Assembly: GCA_964480475.1 (NCBI GenBank)
Contig: CAYZPW010000014.1
Location: 1 to 44,572, forward strand
DNA from: CAYZPW01 sp964480475
GTDB taxonomy: Bacteria > B130-G9
Length of the DNA: 44,572 bases
Direction of reading: 5' to 3'
Position numbers and translations under genes: made by a program. Of the stretch, positions 1 to 8,618 are shown piece after piece; the first letter of the stretch is position 1, and each line of letters opens with the position of its first letter. The notes beneath the pieces are model-generated. The model made no database searches, was not told the DNA's origin, and saw only the letters and a list, made by a program, of their open reading frames with translations.

Positions 1-27
1 CAGTCAGAATCCTCGCTCGAATCGCTG

Positions 28-56
28 TTGACAAGCAGCCGGGGAATCAGAATACT
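28..56 (+). promoter_or_regulatory. Probable sigma-70 promoter of the threonine dehydrogenase gene
   Basis: A perfect TTGACA (28-33) is followed by a 17-base spacer and AATACT (51-56), which matches four of six TATAAT positions. The start codon at 155 would have a leader of about 90 bases. Read by eye only. Confidence 0.45.
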
Positions 57-154
57 CCTGCTTCAATTGTGAGCGGCAATCTCGACTGTTATGTCGCTGA
101 GACTGTGGGTTGAAGGCGGTCAGAATCCAATAAGTAAGCGTTTCGGAGGAACGA

Positions 155-1108
155 ATGGAACGAATCATGGTGATTGGCGCTGTGGGTCAGATCGGTTCCG
201 AGCTGACCATGGCGCTTAGAGAGAAGTATGGCAGCGACAACGTGGTCGCGGTCGGACGAAAGACGAAGCCAAGTGAAGAGCTGCTCAACTCAGGGCCTTT
301 TGAGTTCAGCAACATCCTCAACTACGACGAGATTAAGGCCCTTATCGAGAAATACAACATCGACACGATTTACCTAATGGCGGCGATCCTCTCAGCCACG
401 GGCGAGAAGAACCCGATGCTGGCCTACCGTGTCAACAACGACGGCCTGATGAACATCCTCGAGATCGGACGTGAGCTCAAGCTCCGAAGGGTCCTTATCC
501 CGAGCTCGATTGCCGCATTCGGCCCCGAAACGCCTCGGGACAACACGCCCAACGACACAATCCTGAAGCCAAAGACGATGTATGGCATCTCTAAGGTTCA
601 CGGCGAGCTCCTGTGCGATTACTACTTCTACAAGTACGGCCTCGATGTACGCGGCCTGCGGTATCCTGGGATCATCAGCTACAAGACGCCTCCCGGCGGC
701 GGGACCACGGACTACACGGTCGAGATGTATCGCGCCGCGGCCCAGGGCAAGCCCTACACGTGCTTCGTCAAGGAAGACACCATACTCCCGATGATGTATA
801 TGCCCGACGCGCTCAAGTCGATCATGGACCTGGCCGACACGGACCTCAGCAAGCTCAAACACCACTCCGACTTCAACGTAACCGCGATGAGCTTTAGCGC
901 CGGCGAGCTCGCAGACTCGATCAGACAGTACAAGCCTGCTTTCAAGGTTACCTATGAGCCGGACTTCAGGCAGGGCATTGCCGACACTTGGCCGATGTCG
1001 CTCGACGACTCGGCCGCCAGACAGGAGTGGGGCTGGAGCCCGGACTATGACCTCGACGCGATGACGAAGGATATGCTCGAGAACCTTCCCAAGGTCCTGG
1101 GCCTGTAA
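155..1108 (+). CDS. SDR-type L-threonine 3-dehydrogenase-like protein
   Basis: An NAD-dependent epimerase/dehydratase-fold protein of 317 residues. The N-terminal Rossmann motif GAVGQIG is at residues 8-14, PSSIAAFGP begins at about 116, and the catalytic pair is Tyr143-x3-Lys147 (YGISK). The long Gly-rich stretch GGGTTDYTVEMYRAAAQGK followed by a conserved YTCFVKEDTILPMMYMPDA segment is typical of the GalE-like L-threonine dehydrogenases (oxidation of threonine to 2-amino-3-ketobutyrate), and the length fits that family. The start is supported by GGAGG six bases upstream of the ATG. No kbl (2-amino-3-ketobutyrate CoA ligase) gene is next to it, so the coupled glycine pathway cannot be confirmed here. 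A general sugar-nucleotide epimerase is the less likely alternative. Confidence 0.85.
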   Translation: MERIMVIGAVGQIGSELTMALREKYGSDNVVAVGRKTKPSEELLNSGPFEFSNILNYDEIKALIEKYNIDTIYLMAAILSATGEKNPMLAYRVNNDGLMNILEIGRELKLRRVLIPSSIAAFGPETPRDNTPNDTILKPKTMYGISKVHGELLCDYYFYKYGLDVRGLRYPGIISYKTPPGGGTTDYTVEMYRAAAQGKPYTCFVKEDTILPMMYMPDALKSIMDLADTDLSKLKHHSDFNVTAMSFSAGELADSIRQYKPAFKVTYEPDFRQGIADTWPMSLDDSAARQEWGWSPDYDLDAMTKDMLENLPKVLGL

Positions 1109-1144
1109 CACATCGCATAGTGCACCAACGGGGTTTTCTTTCTT

Positions 1145-1263
1145 TGTAGGGGCGGCCCCATGGAGGCTGGGTCATAATTCGAATCTGGGGTTGTGTAAGG
1201 GCGGTGCTTGTCTCCGCGCGTCTATATATCGGGCAGGCATTCGCCGCGCGGCGAACTCCTACA
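1145..1263. repeat. Palindromic intergenic element with TGTAGG...CCTACA ends
   Basis: The gap between the two genes (1109-1565) holds no gene I can support. Within it, TGTAGG at 1145-1150 and CCTACA at 1258-1263 are inverted ends. Inside lies a perfect 16-base palindrome (TTCGCCGC/GCGGCGAA, 1240-1255) and GGGCGG-rich half-sites. This could be a dispersed palindromic element. The palindrome might also help end transcription of the upstream gene, although no T-run follows it. The rest of the gap (1264-1565) shows nothing recognisable. Confidence 0.45.
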
Positions 1264-1565
1264 TATAGTATGTCGCATTCCACCATCCCATCACGTCTCC
1301 GTCGATAAACCTATTATGTCCCAGCCTCTCGGAGGTTCTCCCCTACATTGACTTCGCCCGCAAGTATTGCCCAGCCTCCTCAGAGCTGACACTCGCCAGT
1401 TGATTTGACCAGCTGCCAGGTGTCATTGTAGTACATTCGGAGAACGTATGATTCTCGATGAATAGCGGTCGCGAGAGTAGTAATATTGAGGCGGTCTGAA
1501 AGTGCTGCCATGGTCTTTCTGGAAAGGTGCTTCACGCTCACCCGCGGGGCTTTGGGCTCAGCAAA

Positions 1566-3251
1566 ATGACCGATATTGACGATAGGCCGCTAATAGTTCA
1601 GAGCGACAGGTCGGTTCTGGTTGAGGTTCGGAACCCGAGCTTTGACGTGGCCAGGGACTACCTCGCGCTTTTTGCGGAGCTCGTCAAAAGCCCAGAGCAC
1701 ATCCACACCTACAGCATCTCGCCCATCTCGCTCTGGAACGCCGCCGCCTCCGGCCTCACGCCCGAAAACATCATGGCCTTTCTCGACCGATACGGCAAAT
1801 ACGAGACGCCTCAGAACGTCAAGCGCGACATAATCGATTACATGGGCCGCTATGGGCGGCTGGTGCTGCTTAAGCGCGGCGAGGACCTGGTGCTTGTTTC
1901 GGACGACGATTCGCTCATAGCGGAGATACTTAACACGGAGCGCGTGGCCAAATACGTCGAGCGACAACTCGGCGAGCGGCAACTCCTCATCCCGCCGCTT
2001 CATCGAGGCGACATCAAGCAGGCGATGACGCGTATCGGCTACCCGGTGAAGGACGTCGCGGGCTACGTCGATGGGACTTTCTTCGAGCTCGCGCTTCGGG
2101 AGTTCACGTCGGACGGCGAGGCGTTCGAGTTTCGGGACTATCAGCTCGCGGCAACGGATGCGTTCTACGCTGGCGGGACTTCCGAGGGCGGGAGCGGCGT
2201 CATCGTGCTGCCGTGCGGGGCCGGTAAGACCATCGTTGGCCTCGGCGCCATCGCGCTGCTCAAATGCGAGACGCTGATAATCTGCACGAATATCATCGCG
2301 ATTCGACAGTGGATTTCAGAGATGCTCGACAAGACGAACGTGTCGGGCCTGGACATCGGCGAATACAGCGGAGAGCACAAGAACATCAGGCCGATAACGC
2401 TCACGACGTATCAGATGCTGACGCACCGAACGAACAAGGATGCGGAGTTTCGGCATTTTAAGATATTCGACGAGAAAGACTGGGGCCTGATAATTTACGA
2501 CGAGGTTCATCTGCTGCCGGCGCCGGTCTTTCGGATAACGGCCGCTCTTCAGGCGAGACGGCGCCTGGGCCTGACAGCGACGCTGGTCCGTGAGGACGGG
2601 CTCGAGGCGGACGTTTTCAGCCTCATCGGTCCCAAGAAGTTCGACGTGCCCTGGAAGGACCTCGAGAATCGCGGCTTCATTGCTGAGGCGCACTGCACGG
2701 AGGTTCGCGTTGAGATGCCGCGTGAAGTGCGGCGCAGTTACTCGCTCTCGATGCACCAGCAGAAGCACCGGCTGGCCGCAGAGAACTACCGCAAGCTGGA
2801 TGTGGTGAGGCGCCTCGTGGCGGCGCACGAGGGCGAGCAGATTCTGATCATCGGGGTTTATATTCGGCAGCTTCAGGAGATCGCCGACGAGCTGGCCGCC
2901 CCGTTTCTGCACGGTGCGACGCCGACGGTTGAGCGTGAGATGCTCTATGACGATTTCAGGTCGGGCAAGATCAAGACCCTCGTGGTCTCAAAGGTGGCGA
3001 ACTTCGCGGTCGATCTGCCGGACGCCAGCGTCGCAATTCAGGTCTCGGGCACGTTCGGGTCCAGGCTGGTGGTGGCGCAGCGGCTGGGGCGCATACTTCG
3101 CCCCAAGACGCGCGGCCAGAAGGCCTATTTCTACAGCATTGTGTCGAAGGACAGTAAGGAGCAGGAGGCGGCCATGAATCGGCAGCGCTTCCTGACGGAG
3201 CAGGGCTACGCCTACAGCATCTACGACTGGCGCGAGCTCCTCGGCACGTAG
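1566..3251 (+). CDS. XPB/Rad25-like superfamily 2 DNA helicase
   Basis: A 561-residue SF2 helicase of the XPB type. Residues 1-180 form a helicase-associated region resembling the XPB damage-recognition/N-terminal domains. RecA domain 1 has Walker A PCGAGKT (216-222), the DEVH box (312-315) and the TAT motif (337-339), followed directly by RED (342-344), the XPB signature. RecA domain 2 ends with motif VI QRLGRILRP (505-513). XPB proteins are 3'-5' translocases in archaea and eukaryotes, and bacterial copies exist with little studied roles in repair or transcription. The start is uncertain. An in-frame GTG at 1527 lies upstream, but its AAAGG abuts the codon, and the ATG at 1566 begins where the family-like sequence starts. 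No Bax1-type nuclease is adjacent. Confidence 0.85.
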   Translation: MTDIDDRPLIVQSDRSVLVEVRNPSFDVARDYLALFAELVKSPEHIHTYSISPISLWNAAASGLTPENIMAFLDRYGKYETPQNVKRDIIDYMGRYGRLVLLKRGEDLVLVSDDDSLIAEILNTERVAKYVERQLGERQLLIPPLHRGDIKQAMTRIGYPVKDVAGYVDGTFFELALREFTSDGEAFEFRDYQLAATDAFYAGGTSEGGSGVIVLPCGAGKTIVGLGAIALLKCETLIICTNIIAIRQWISEMLDKTNVSGLDIGEYSGEHKNIRPITLTTYQMLTHRTNKDAEFRHFKIFDEKDWGLIIYDEVHLLPAPVFRITAALQARRRLGLTATLVREDGLEADVFSLIGPKKFDVPWKDLENRGFIAEAHCTEVRVEMPREVRRSYSLSMHQQKHRLAAENYRKLDVVRRLVAAHEGEQILIIGVYIRQLQEIADELAAPFLHGATPTVEREMLYDDFRSGKIKTLVVSKVANFAVDLPDASVAIQVSGTFGSRLVVAQRLGRILRPKTRGQKAYFYSIVSKDSKEQEAAMNRQRFLTEQGYAYSIYDWRELLGT

Positions 3252-3305
3252 GTCTTTGGGGCCGCTTAATTCGGCGCCTCGGCTCATCCAGTCAAGGGTT
3301 TTCCA

Positions 3306-3330
3306 CCACAGAGACACAGAGTCCACAGAG
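3306..3330. repeat. CACAGAGA-type tandem octamer repeat
   Basis: CCACAGAGACACAGAG followed by TCCACAGAG. The same octamer unit recurs as longer arrays at 9876-9906 (opposite orientation) and 42212-42235, always between genes. The remaining gap, 3252-3571, has no recognisable gene. Confidence 0.7.
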
Positions 3331-3571
3331 AGGGGATGCTGTCTGGCGTCATCCTCGCCTCAACGCGGGGACGTTGATGGCTCTGGTTTATTACGACCGG
3401 CCGTCCGGCAGGTGACATAGACGCCTCGCGCCTGCCCTCCTTCCTTTGGCGTTCGCGGCAATGGGCGCTTTTCGTGGCGAAAATGAGCCCTTTGGCAAGA
3501 AATATAAACGCTGATTGACATAATAAAACGATCTAATGCGTCTAAATACGCTGTCATACACAAGAAAGACC

Positions 3572-3600
3572 TTGACAACCGTTCTCGTTTCTCTTACCTT
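3572..3600 (+). promoter_or_regulatory. Possible sigma-70 promoter upstream of the interrupted secreted-protein gene
   Basis: TTGACA (3572-3577), a 17-base spacer and TACCTT (3595-3600, three of six matches). It lies 72 bases before the proposed TTG start. The -10 is weak. Confidence 0.3.
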
Positions 3601-3672
3601 GACAATGGCCGGGGCGCGGCGTGTGGAGACTTAACGTTTCAAACCTCTCTTTGTGAAAAGAGGTGATGAACT

Positions 3673-4083
3673 TTGACCAAGAAAAAACTGGCGATTCTTG
3701 CGGCCCTTGCGGGAGTGGTAGCGCTCGTTGCCCTGTTGGTATTTGCGGATACTACTGACGAGTGCATCAAGAACATAACTACGGGGCCCATGGTGAAGGA
3801 CCTGGAGGGCATGACCGGGGTTACTGTTTAGGCATACCACATCACCCAGAATGACTGCCACTGTAACCACGATGCGGGCACGTTGACCTTGTACTGGAAG
3901 TTCCATGACGAGATCGACTGGACAACGGCCGGGACAATGACCGCCGGCGTCGAAGAGTGGTGCGGTGTCCAACAGTTTAGCAGACACCTGACGGTCAGCT
4001 CTGGGCGCACCGTTGACCTGAAGGTAAAAGACAGCGCACATGAGGACTGCAAGGCAAGCCGTTTCGGTTTCGACATCCCGTAA
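3673..4083 (+). pseudogene. Small secreted Cys-containing protein interrupted by an in-frame UAG
   Basis: A strong Shine-Dalgarno (AGGTGAT, 3661-3667) sits five bases before a TTG codon at 3673. The frame encodes MTKKK, then a hydrophobic signal peptide or anchor (LAILAALAGVVALVALLVFA), then about 27 residues to a TAG at 3829-3831. The same frame stays open for 84 more codons to TAA at 4081-4083, and that part looks like a real folded protein (CHC motif, two further Cys, regular polar/hydrophobic alternation). The simplest reading is a nonsense mutation, for example from CAG (Gln) or TGG (Trp). UAG readthrough or recoding, or a sequencing error, are alternatives. TAG also ends ordinary genes here (the helicase at 3251), so general recoding is unlikely. 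I do not recognise the family. Confidence 0.55.
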
Positions 4084-4176
4084 CCAGTTTGGCTAGTTGA
4101 CAAGGCCGCGCCCCGGTCTTTTGAGTCTGTTTCGTTGAATGTAACCATTTGTGAGTGTTTTTGAGGAGGGCGAGTT

Positions 4177-5850
4177 ATGAGAGTAAGTATGGCCCCCGTG
4201 GGCTTGCTTGTTTTGAGTTGCGTGGGAGCTTTGGCCCTGACGGTGTTTTCGGTCGGTCCGTGCTTGGCAGGCCCCGAGGGTTCGGTGGGCTATTGGGGAG
4301 GCCTGTGCGGCAGCGACGTGCCACATGGACTAAGTGGTCGAATCATTCAGAATAACGACTATGATATTGCTGTGGACCAGGAGGGGAGGCCCCACGTAGT
4401 CTGGGAGTCTCCTACGCAAAGCGGCCCGACTGCCACGCCGAGTTCGATTATCAGATACGCGTTCTGGGACGGTGATAGCTGGCGAGGGTTGCCGGAGGCA
4501 GATGGCCCGACCGAGTTCGGCATAGGCAAGAACTGCACTATCTCGGTTCTGCCCAGCGGCTGGCCGGTGGTTGTCTTTTGCGGCTGGGACGCCCCCACGC
4601 AGCGCACGGTGATCCGAGCTTTTTTCTGGAACGGCTCGGGATGGCAGACGATTATCTCGCCGGAGCTCAATCGCGTCGAGACGGGAGCGTTTAGGGTCGC
4701 TGTCGATGGCCTTTCAAGGCTGCACACTGTTTACAAGAAATTCACCACAGACCTTGATGGGAACACACACGTGTATCTTTACTATTGTTTCTTTGATGGG
4801 CAGTCTCTTCAAGGACTTGCCGGGAGCAATCAGGGCGAGGGCGTAGCCGGCGATTGCCCGCGAATAGTTGACACCAGCCAGTTCGATTTTGCCCTGGACA
4901 ACGGCGCATTCCCACATGTAGTCTGGCAGGGCGAGGGCGAGCAGGTCTTCTACAAGTTCTGGGACGGCGGCGCATGGGAGCAGGTTGACGGGCAGGACAT
5001 GTTTCCACAACTGGATTACGCTACGCAGCCGCGAATAGTGGTTGACGGGGAGCGCCACCCACACATTACCATAATCGGAGGCAACATTACTGGCCCCGAC
5101 ACTTATACGCAGTACATGTACTATGCAACTTGGGATGGCAGCTCCTGGAAGACGTATTGCGCGAGCTCGGCTCTGCCATTCCGCGACATGGCGGTGGGCA
5201 GCGCTGGCAATCTGAATCTCTGCTGGGTGGCCGGCACGCCCGGTAGAATCTACTTCAGGCGCTGGGACGGTACTGGGTTCAGCACGCTGGCCTGGGGCGA
5301 CGTTGGTTGGGGCGTCTCACAACCGCCGCCTTTTCTCGGTCCTGATGCTAACCAGTGGTATGAGGTCCCCAGGATCGCCGTCGGCCCGACCGATGAGATA
5401 TATGTGGCCTATATGGCGATCACGAACACTCCGGTGCAAGGCTCGCCGCTCAGGGAGACGTTCGGCAGCTGCCGGGTGTCCTCGTTACTGCAAGAGCCCG
5501 CGCCATATCCGCTTCTCGTGCTAGAGACAGACAGAAGGCGGTACAATCCGGGCGCAACAACGATGACGATCATGCTCGGCGCTGACAACCAGCAGGACCA
5601 ATGGGTCGATACGAAGCTATTTCTAGCCGCATATCGTAAGGAAGATGACGAGCTCTTCCAGTTCTCGCTGTCTCTTTCGCTTCCGCCTCATTTCTACTTT
5701 CCGCTCTCGGAGGTGTTTGAACTGCCGATTGGCCCGAATGAGCTCTTCCGTCCTTCCGGCAGTTCCTATTTTCTGGGCGCACAGTTCCTGGACGCGGCGA
5801 CCGGCGACGCTCTTGGCCACCTACAGTGGAAGGAGATAAGCATCAGATAG
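4177..5850 (+). CDS. Secreted beta-propeller-like repeat protein, function unknown
   Basis: 557 residues. The ATG is preceded by GGAGG (seven bases upstream). Residues 1-31 form a signal peptide with a long hydrophobic core ending near CLAG. Residues 55-420 contain about six imperfect repeats, each with an [IV]AVD-x3-G-x3-[PL]H-type strand followed by an aromatic W-DG-x-[SA]-W strand (for example AFWDGDSW, KFWDGGAW, ATWDGSSW, RRWDGTGF). Such Asp/Gly/Trp repeats are typical of BNR/sialidase-like or related propellers. Residues 445-557 look like a separate beta-sandwich domain often found at the end of secreted proteins in such genomes. No catalytic residues can be assigned, so adhesion or a surface role is only a guess. 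Confidence 0.6.
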   Translation: MRVSMAPVGLLVLSCVGALALTVFSVGPCLAGPEGSVGYWGGLCGSDVPHGLSGRIIQNNDYDIAVDQEGRPHVVWESPTQSGPTATPSSIIRYAFWDGDSWRGLPEADGPTEFGIGKNCTISVLPSGWPVVVFCGWDAPTQRTVIRAFFWNGSGWQTIISPELNRVETGAFRVAVDGLSRLHTVYKKFTTDLDGNTHVYLYYCFFDGQSLQGLAGSNQGEGVAGDCPRIVDTSQFDFALDNGAFPHVVWQGEGEQVFYKFWDGGAWEQVDGQDMFPQLDYATQPRIVVDGERHPHITIIGGNITGPDTYTQYMYYATWDGSSWKTYCASSALPFRDMAVGSAGNLNLCWVAGTPGRIYFRRWDGTGFSTLAWGDVGWGVSQPPPFLGPDANQWYEVPRIAVGPTDEIYVAYMAITNTPVQGSPLRETFGSCRVSSLLQEPAPYPLLVLETDRRRYNPGATTMTIMLGADNQQDQWVDTKLFLAAYRKEDDELFQFSLSLSLPPHFYFPLSEVFELPIGPNELFRPSGSSYFLGAQFLDAATGDALGHLQWKEISIR

Positions 5851-6196
5851 TGAGGTAATGTTTCAGAAGTTAAGCAAAGGGGGACGGGCCAATTGCGCCC
5901 TGAACGTTCGATCCGCTCGCTGACGAATCTGAGACGGCTGATCCCAAGAGGTCCTTAGCAGACCGCCTCGTTCCAGTTTGTGCCTGCTGTGAACGCGGCT
6001 CTAAACACCTTGTCCGGCAGCGATTCAAGGGTGCGGACATGCGGTCGAGGCAAAACGGCTTCAGAAACTTGATCGCCTTTAGATATGTCGCAAAGCCGCA
6101 CTGCCTCGGTACGCGCTGGAACCAATTCAAGGAAGCGGCGTGACAATTTGCCCACAATTCTGGACACAGACCCAGGCCAAGGCGCCGGGGCGCGGT
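5851..6196. other. Intergenic region with no recognisable gene
   Basis: About 350 bases between two plus-strand genes. Short frames on both strands show no family resemblance, no good ribosome binding site and no clear hairpin. The only supported element is the promoter at its right end. Confidence 0.5.
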
Positions 6197-6225
6197 TTGA
6201 CAATTAAGCTCACACAGCCGATAGT
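6197..6225 (+). promoter_or_regulatory. Probable sigma-70 promoter of the GT-C-like membrane protein gene
   Basis: TTGACA (6197-6202), exactly 17 bases, then GATAGT (6220-6225, four of six TATAAT matches). Transcription would begin near 6232, leaving a leader of about 45 bases before the ATG at 6276. Confidence 0.5.
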
Positions 6226-6275
6226 TGCTGTTCAAGCATCAGTAATTGGCAAACTCTGAAAGGATAGGGGCGGAG

Positions 6276-8456
6276 ATGGAACTCTGGCCGGACAGTACCT
6301 TGTCACAGAACCTGCGGGTTCGGCGATGGTTCTTGGTCGGGTTGGTTCTGCTGCCGCTCATCCTGACATTCCCCGCGCGTCGAGCATATTACCAGGGCCA
6401 GGCTTGGGCGGACTTCAGACCGCAGACGTGGGCTGAGATAGGGGGTTATGTAACCGCTGACTACGAATACTGGGAGCCAGAGTTCTATAGGCCACTGGCC
6501 AGGATACTACCAGCGCTGGAATACAAGCTTTTCGGCACGAATCCAGTTGTACCCAGAGCAGTCTTCTTTGTGGCCTATTCTGCAACCTGTCTTCTAGTGT
6601 TTCTCATTGTAGAGGCGTTGTCTGGAAGCTTCCTTACAGCTGCGGCCGCTTCTCTGATCTTCACAGTTATGCCAAGTCACGTTCAGCCCGTCTTCAAGAT
6701 GTCGCCGAATATCACGGCGGTTTGGATGTGTTTGGCATTGTTGACGTTCTGGCTGTTGGGACCTGGCTATCACAGGAAGCCATCCTGGCCTAAGGTTGCG
6801 ATTGCCTTCGCCTCATATTTAGCTGGGCTGCTCTCATATCCAAACGTACTACTCATCCCCGTCTTACTGCTCGCTTATGAACTACTCTGGGGGCCGAAGC
6901 ATGGGCGGAGTTCTGTGAAGAGAGCCTTACTCAGGCTGCACCTGCCGCTGTGGTTGATGACCGGGATGTTTTTGGCTCTGAGGTGCTACCTCTTAAGCCG
7001 GCTGAGCGGCGAGGCAGATTGGTACCTGAACGGGGTCAGAACACTTACGATCACCAAAGCTGCCGAGGCAATGATCTGCCTGGTCTATGGAGGCATTTTC
7101 CCGCTTCAGCTATCGCCGGCGCTTATTACTGCTAGCCTGCTTTTGCTTTACTTCGGTTTCCGTTCAAACTGGCGTTTCTCGCTATTCTTGCTGATATGGA
7201 TAGTGATCGCCCCCTCCCTCAGCTACGCACATGCCGAGTTGTGGTGGCATCGGCTCTACCTCTTCACATTTGGGGCTGCGGCTTTTATCGGGTACATTCT
7301 CGTTTTCTGCCTTGGTGGGCTTCTGGACTCGAAACGGCACTCGGAGCAGCTATCCCGGATTCTCTCTGTCCTAGATTGGGCGATTGCGATACTGATTGGT
7401 TACTGGGTGTTCGAGTTGCTGAGGATGGGCTGGGCGGATATGTTCCTTGGAGAGAGTCTGAACGAGCGTCTGAGATTCGTGGCTGCCGCCATCGTGGCAA
7501 TTGCTGTCGTCCTGCGGTCCATTGTGTCCAAGAACATAACGCCAAGACTCTCCAAGCAGCCGCTCAGGTTCATCTCGGTTGGCCTCGTTGCGCTCATAAT
7601 CGGCACTTACGGCGCTGGTTTCGTGAGCCTGCTGGGAATGAACGTTGCCCGATCAGACGAGATGGAAATGATTCCCAAAGCAGTTGTCAAGGTCCAGCCG
7701 CAGGTGCCGGACAACACGCTGATCTTAGTTGTGGTAGGCGCTGAGCTTTTGAGTAAGCTGGGAAGCTCTCTCGGCCAGCTGGATGACTGCCTGCGGAGTG
7801 AGTATGGCAAGAACGTGAGCTCGTATATCTTTAGCTATTGGGTGAGGATGGTTCAATACCGAAAGATACCCCCACAGACGACCGTTTTAGCTTTCAGGTT
7901 TGACGGTGAGCGAGCTGTTCGGGACCAAGAGCTTGCCGCTCGGGTGCTGGCCAGGCAGCGCTCCTATCTTGGGCTCTCCTCGGATGTAATACATGCCCAA
8001 GTTCTCGCTGTTCCGGCTGTGGCTGGCGGTGTTCGCCTCACACCCAACGTAGATTCGATGCTAATTGACAAGGCAGAGCTACATATCGAGGCCCCAATGG
8101 ATGAGGTTGTAGCTCGGGTTGAGTTTGGGTCGGATGGGCTGCTGGTGGCTGCCCTGGAACTCCAGGCTCACCTGGAGGGGACAAAGGCCACGATAGCTCT
8201 GGATCGGCAGCATCAATGGCAGTTGGCTGGCCTCCTAGACTGGGTCAGCATCTCCGCAGTTCGGCGGGATAAGCCCGTGGCTATTCGCCAGGCCAGCCTG
8301 CTACAAACAAGAGGCCTGTTTGTTGATGCTCTACCGCAACATAAGCCGGTTGGGGCCTCCACATTCCTGCTCAGGAGCTCAACCCAACGCCCCTTTGAGA
8401 AGGTAACCACATTCCTTTGGGCGGACGAGACTAAACGGTGCATCGCGGTCCCATGA
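6276..8456 (+). CDS. Large polytopic membrane protein, GT-C glycosyltransferase-like
   Basis: About 726 residues. AGGGG at 6265-6269 lies seven bases before this ATG, so I prefer it to an in-frame TTG at 6246. One membrane helix (residues 17-32) is followed by a periplasmic loop rich in acidic and aromatic residues (YEYWEPEFYRPL at about 63-74, then LEYKLFGTNP). This arrangement is seen in GT39/PMT-like GT-C enzymes, which use polyprenyl-phosphate sugars and an acidic first loop. Roughly ten further hydrophobic helices follow to about residue 470. The last 260 residues are soluble and hydrophilic and are not recognised. It converges on the WecA-like gene. The role in glycan or protein glycosylation is inferred from fold pattern and context only. 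Confidence 0.5.
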   Translation: MELWPDSTLSQNLRVRRWFLVGLVLLPLILTFPARRAYYQGQAWADFRPQTWAEIGGYVTADYEYWEPEFYRPLARILPALEYKLFGTNPVVPRAVFFVAYSATCLLVFLIVEALSGSFLTAAAASLIFTVMPSHVQPVFKMSPNITAVWMCLALLTFWLLGPGYHRKPSWPKVAIAFASYLAGLLSYPNVLLIPVLLLAYELLWGPKHGRSSVKRALLRLHLPLWLMTGMFLALRCYLLSRLSGEADWYLNGVRTLTITKAAEAMICLVYGGIFPLQLSPALITASLLLLYFGFRSNWRFSLFLLIWIVIAPSLSYAHAELWWHRLYLFTFGAAAFIGYILVFCLGGLLDSKRHSEQLSRILSVLDWAIAILIGYWVFELLRMGWADMFLGESLNERLRFVAAAIVAIAVVLRSIVSKNITPRLSKQPLRFISVGLVALIIGTYGAGFVSLLGMNVARSDEMEMIPKAVVKVQPQVPDNTLILVVVGAELLSKLGSSLGQLDDCLRSEYGKNVSSYIFSYWVRMVQYRKIPPQTTVLAFRFDGERAVRDQELAARVLARQRSYLGLSSDVIHAQVLAVPAVAGGVRLTPNVDSMLIDKAELHIEAPMDEVVARVEFGSDGLLVAALELQAHLEGTKATIALDRQHQWQLAGLLDWVSISAVRRDKPVAIRQASLLQTRGLFVDALPQHKPVGASTFLLRSSTQRPFEKVTTFLWADETKRCIAVP

Positions 8457-8581
8457 TTCATGCCCGCTTGTCGTGAGCGTTATCGCCTTCGTGATTTGGC
8501 CAAGATTCATGTGGGTTTCTGTGGTAGTTCAAGGTTTGAAGTGGATGCAGATTGTCTTGTCATTGAGCCAGGGGACGGCGA

Positions 8582-8595
8582 CTGCCAACCGCCAA
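8582..8595. repeat. Two YYGCCAA heptamer units
   Basis: CTGCCAA then CCGCCAA, the same heptamers that form a four-unit array at 42305-42332. They lie in the 160-base gap between the convergent genes ending at 8456 and 8619. Confidence 0.4.
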
Positions 8596-8618
8596 TTGGT
8601 AACCGCCCGATAAGACGG

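Noticed and set aside
392..1111. A long antisense frame opposite the threonine dehydrogenase
   Set aside because: It mirrors the codon bias of the real gene and has no protein-family features.
3666..3758. A 30-residue Cys-rich reading frame beginning with ATG inside the start of the interrupted secreted-protein gene
   Set aside because: Its G-rich site is only two bases from the ATG, whereas the TTG frame has a well-spaced site, a signal peptide and long coding-like continuation.
5955..6203. An 82-codon minus-strand frame in the gap before the GT-C-like gene
   Set aside because: No ribosome binding site, no recognised motif, and it covers the promoter of the next gene.
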